Shown: one piece after another, positions 62,084 through 64,000 of the stretch | Layout of the letters: each line of letters starts with the position of its first letter | Numbering within the stretch: the stretch's first letter is position 1 | Assembly: GCA_001600695.1 (NCBI GenBank) | Contig: BCKQ01000003.1 | Span: 1,959,934 to 2,023,933, forward strand | Direction: 5' to 3' | From: Ascoidea asiatica | Lineage: Eukaryota > Ascomycota > Saccharomycetes > Ascoideales > Ascoideaceae | DNA: 64,000 nt | Made by a program: the position numbers and the translations under genes | Notes under the pieces: generated by a model | Databases searched by the model: none | What the model saw: the letters and a program-made list of their open reading frames with translations, nothing else | Told to the model about the DNA's origin: nothing

Positions 62084-64000
62084 CTACGTCACTGTATATC
62101 TTCCTCCTTTCTTGCTTTCTTCGTTCATAACTGCATTTATTCCTTCAATCATCGATTTCTTTATCTGAGCAACAGCCTGGGCAACCTGATGTGAAGTATC
62201 ACCTTCAAGTAATAAATACAACTTTGGTTCATCTTTTTCGTTTTTTGGTGATTCATTTTTGTTATAAAATCGACCTTTAGTTGTAATTGATGTACCACTT
62301 TCATCTATTATTTTGGAAAGATTCTCTCTATTCGTTACAATCCATCTTACCTTCTGAGGTAAATCATTAATATTGATTTTAGAATGAAAAGCACCAGAAT
62401 CAGGGGAATCAGTGGCATGTCCTTCTTTAACCACAAAATCAGAAAATTTACTCAATTCTTTTATAATATGAGAGTTATTAATATCTGAATTCAAATTTTT
62501 TCCATTAATTCCAGTAGAACCATTTTCTGTTTCATTATCCGGAACATTATTCTCTAATTTCCTAGTTTGATCTCTTTTTTCATCAAATTTTTCCAATCCA
62601 TGACCTCCAAATCCTCCAGACTTCTTTTCCTTTCCTTCTTTGACTTTAGAGTAGAATTTATCTGCAAGTGCTTTTAAATTTTCTGGAATTTTTTCAATCT
62701 TACTGAGCTTCATAGCTTTATATACATCATTTGCTGCTCTTTCTTGATCCTCAGTTAAAAAAGTAATAGCTGTTCCTTTTTCGCCTGCTCTTCCAGTACG
62801 ACCAACTCTATGAACATAATCTTCCATATGACTTGGAGGGTCATAATTTATTACCAAATTTAAATTTTTAACATCCAAACCTCTTGCAGCAACTGATGTT
62901 GCAATTAATATTCTTTTTGATGAATTATTCTTACGAAATTCAGATATAGCTTTATCTCGATCCACTTGAGATTTTCCCCCGTGTAATGTTAACAAATCTT
63001 GAGAATAACCTTTTGCAGATAATTTTGTATCTAAAATATTACAATAGTCTTGTCTTTCAACAAATATCAATACTTTACCATCAGGATCCGAATATTTAAA
63101 ATCTCGTATAATATCTAAAAGTCTATTGAATTTTTGATTTGAAATTAATGAATCTAGTGAATTGCTGTTGAAAATTTCAATTTTTTGATTTATTTCATTT
63201 GCAACGACACTTTTACCACCAACAATTATTTCAACTTGATTTTTCAAAATTTTCCTTGCCAACGTTTCCATCTTTTGTGGAAAAGTAGCAGAAAATAAAA
63301 CAGTTTGTCTATCTGGTCTTATATTTTTTATTATATTCTTAATTTGTGGTTCAAATCCTAAATCAAACATTCTATCTGATTCATCTAAAATAAGAAAAGT
63401 GACTCTTTTTAAATTCGTAACACGGCCACCATTGGCAACCAATAAATCAATAATTCTTCCTGGTGTTCCAACTAATATTTCACAACTCTTTTTTAATTCT
63501 GCAATTTGATTTTTTATTGGCGAACCACCATAAGCACAACAAACTTTGAAAGAATTGAAAGAATTTGAATGTGTAATATTTGAGTTGTTGAAAAGCAAAA
63601 TTTCTTTTTTAATTTGTAAAGCTAATTCTCTAGTAGGTGTTAATATTAAGGCTATTGGACCTTCATTTTTTTTCAAAGGTCTTTGATTTTTAATATGCCT
63701 GAATAAAGGTAATAAAAATGATAAAGTTTTGCCGGAACCAGTTTTTGCAACTCCTATAACATCTCTTCCCGACATTATGGCAGGTATAGCTTGAGATTGA
63801 ATCGGAGATGGTTTTTTAAAATGTAAATTATTTATAATAATATTCATTATTGAAGAAGGTAAACCTAATTGAGACCATTTTATTATAGGTTTTGGACATT
63901 TCTTACCTTTTACTCTAATATCATCCATTTGTAATCTTAAATTAATAATTTCAATGTTAGAAAGAGAAGAAATTTCATTTGATTCAACATAAAAATCTTT
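62084..64000 (-). CDS. PRP5: Prp5, spliceosomal DEAD-box ATPase, 5'-truncated
   Basis: Prp5 (DDX46) lets U2 snRNP bind the branch site in prespliceosome formation. The frame stays open from 63928 to base 64000, reading DFYVESNEISSLSNIEIINL then RLQMDDIRVKGKKCPKPI, as in Prp5/DDX46. The Met at 63928 is therefore internal and the true start lies beyond the window. About 639 residues are visible; S. cerevisiae Prp5 is 849. Core motifs are the Q-motif PSPIQSQAIPAI, motif I AKTGSGKT, Ia PTRELALQ, motif III SATFP, V ARGLDV and VI HRVGRTGRAG. Motif II reads DESD instead of DEAD (63374-63385). The C-terminal part has FGGHGLEKFDEKR, INDLPQKVRWIV and a KH-like domain with GKFYN..ESPKNEKDEPKLYLLLEG, the Prp5 signature. 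Confidence 0.95.
   Translation of the reverse strand, partial: KDFYVESNEISSLSNIEIINLRLQMDDIRVKGKKCPKPIIKWSQLGLPSSIMNIIINNLHFKKPSPIQSQAIPAIMSGRDVIGVAKTGSGKTLSFLLPLFRHIKNQRPLKKNEGPIALILTPTRELALQIKKEILLFNNSNITHSNSFNSFKVCCAYGGSPIKNQIAELKKSCEILVGTPGRIIDLLVANGGRVTNLKRVTFLILDESDRMFDLGFEPQIKNIIKNIRPDRQTVLFSATFPQKMETLARKILKNQVEIIVGGKSVVANEINQKIEIFNSNSLDSLISNQKFNRLLDIIRDFKYSDPDGKVLIFVERQDYCNILDTKLSAKGYSQDLLTLHGGKSQVDRDKAISEFRKNNSSKRILIATSVAARGLDVKNLNLVINYDPPSHMEDYVHRVGRTGRAGEKGTAITFLTEDQERAANDVYKAMKLSKIEKIPENLKALADKFYSKVKEGKEKKSGGFGGHGLEKFDEKRDQTRKLENNVPDNETENGSTGINGKNLNSDINNSHIIKELSKFSDFVVKEGHATDSPDSGAFHSKININDLPQKVRWIVTNRENLSKIIDESGTSITTKGRFYNKNESPKNEKDEPKLYLLLEGDTSHQVAQAVAQIKKSMIEGINAVMNEESKKGGRYTVT

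Overview
The window is nuclear DNA of a budding yeast (Saccharomycotina). The evidence is single-copy fungal orthologues in a compact layout, Asn-rich low-complexity insertions in many proteins, few and short 5'-biased introns, GTATGT donor sites and TACTAAC branch points. The DNA is strongly A+T-rich in genes, with several G+C-richer islands between genes. The codon CTG is almost absent. I found none in the CTP synthase part, VPH1, ICL1, CLP1, RAI1, RPL21, or the G+C-rich gene at 28018-28659, which uses CTC six times. That hints at a lineage that reassigned or abandoned CUG (Ascoidea/Saccharomycopsis-like, or another CUG clade). This is an inference. No mobile element, CRISPR array, tRNA or rRNA was found.

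Layout. 1-5 kb: 3' part of CTP synthase, RTT109 and RRP46. 5-7 kb: a repeat-rich intergenic region. 7-13 kb: a giant Asn-rich Zn2Cys6 regulator of the Dal81/TamA type. 13-20 kb: a Crh cell-wall transglycosylase, V-ATPase subunit a (spliced) and MTR3. 20-28 kb: REV3 and a WDR21/DCAF4-like WD protein. 28-36 kb: a roadblock-like small protein, ATG29, DED1 and PET117 (spliced). 36-46 kb: ICL1, SRS2, RPL21 (spliced, 11-nt first exon) and APC5. 46-52 kb: TUM1, CLP1 and an unassigned coiled-coil protein. 52-55.3 kb: a 3.1-kb stretch with no recognised gene. 55-64 kb: an unassigned 968-aa protein, RAI1, an NmrA-like protein and the 3' part of PRP5, which runs off the right edge.

The genes do not form one pathway, as is normal for yeast. 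Themes recur: RNA processing (RRP46, MTR3, CLP1, RAI1, PRP5, DED1), replication and repair (RTT109, REV3, SRS2), nutrient response (DAL81-like, the roadblock candidate, ATG29, ICL1), and organelle or cell-surface function (VPH1, PET117, CRH1). I see no convincing new multi-gene system. The best leads are the CTG avoidance, the minisatellite-expanded regulator, the DESD variant in PRP5, the island pattern with CACGTG sites, the twin C-terminal motif in SRS2, and the 3.1-kb gap.
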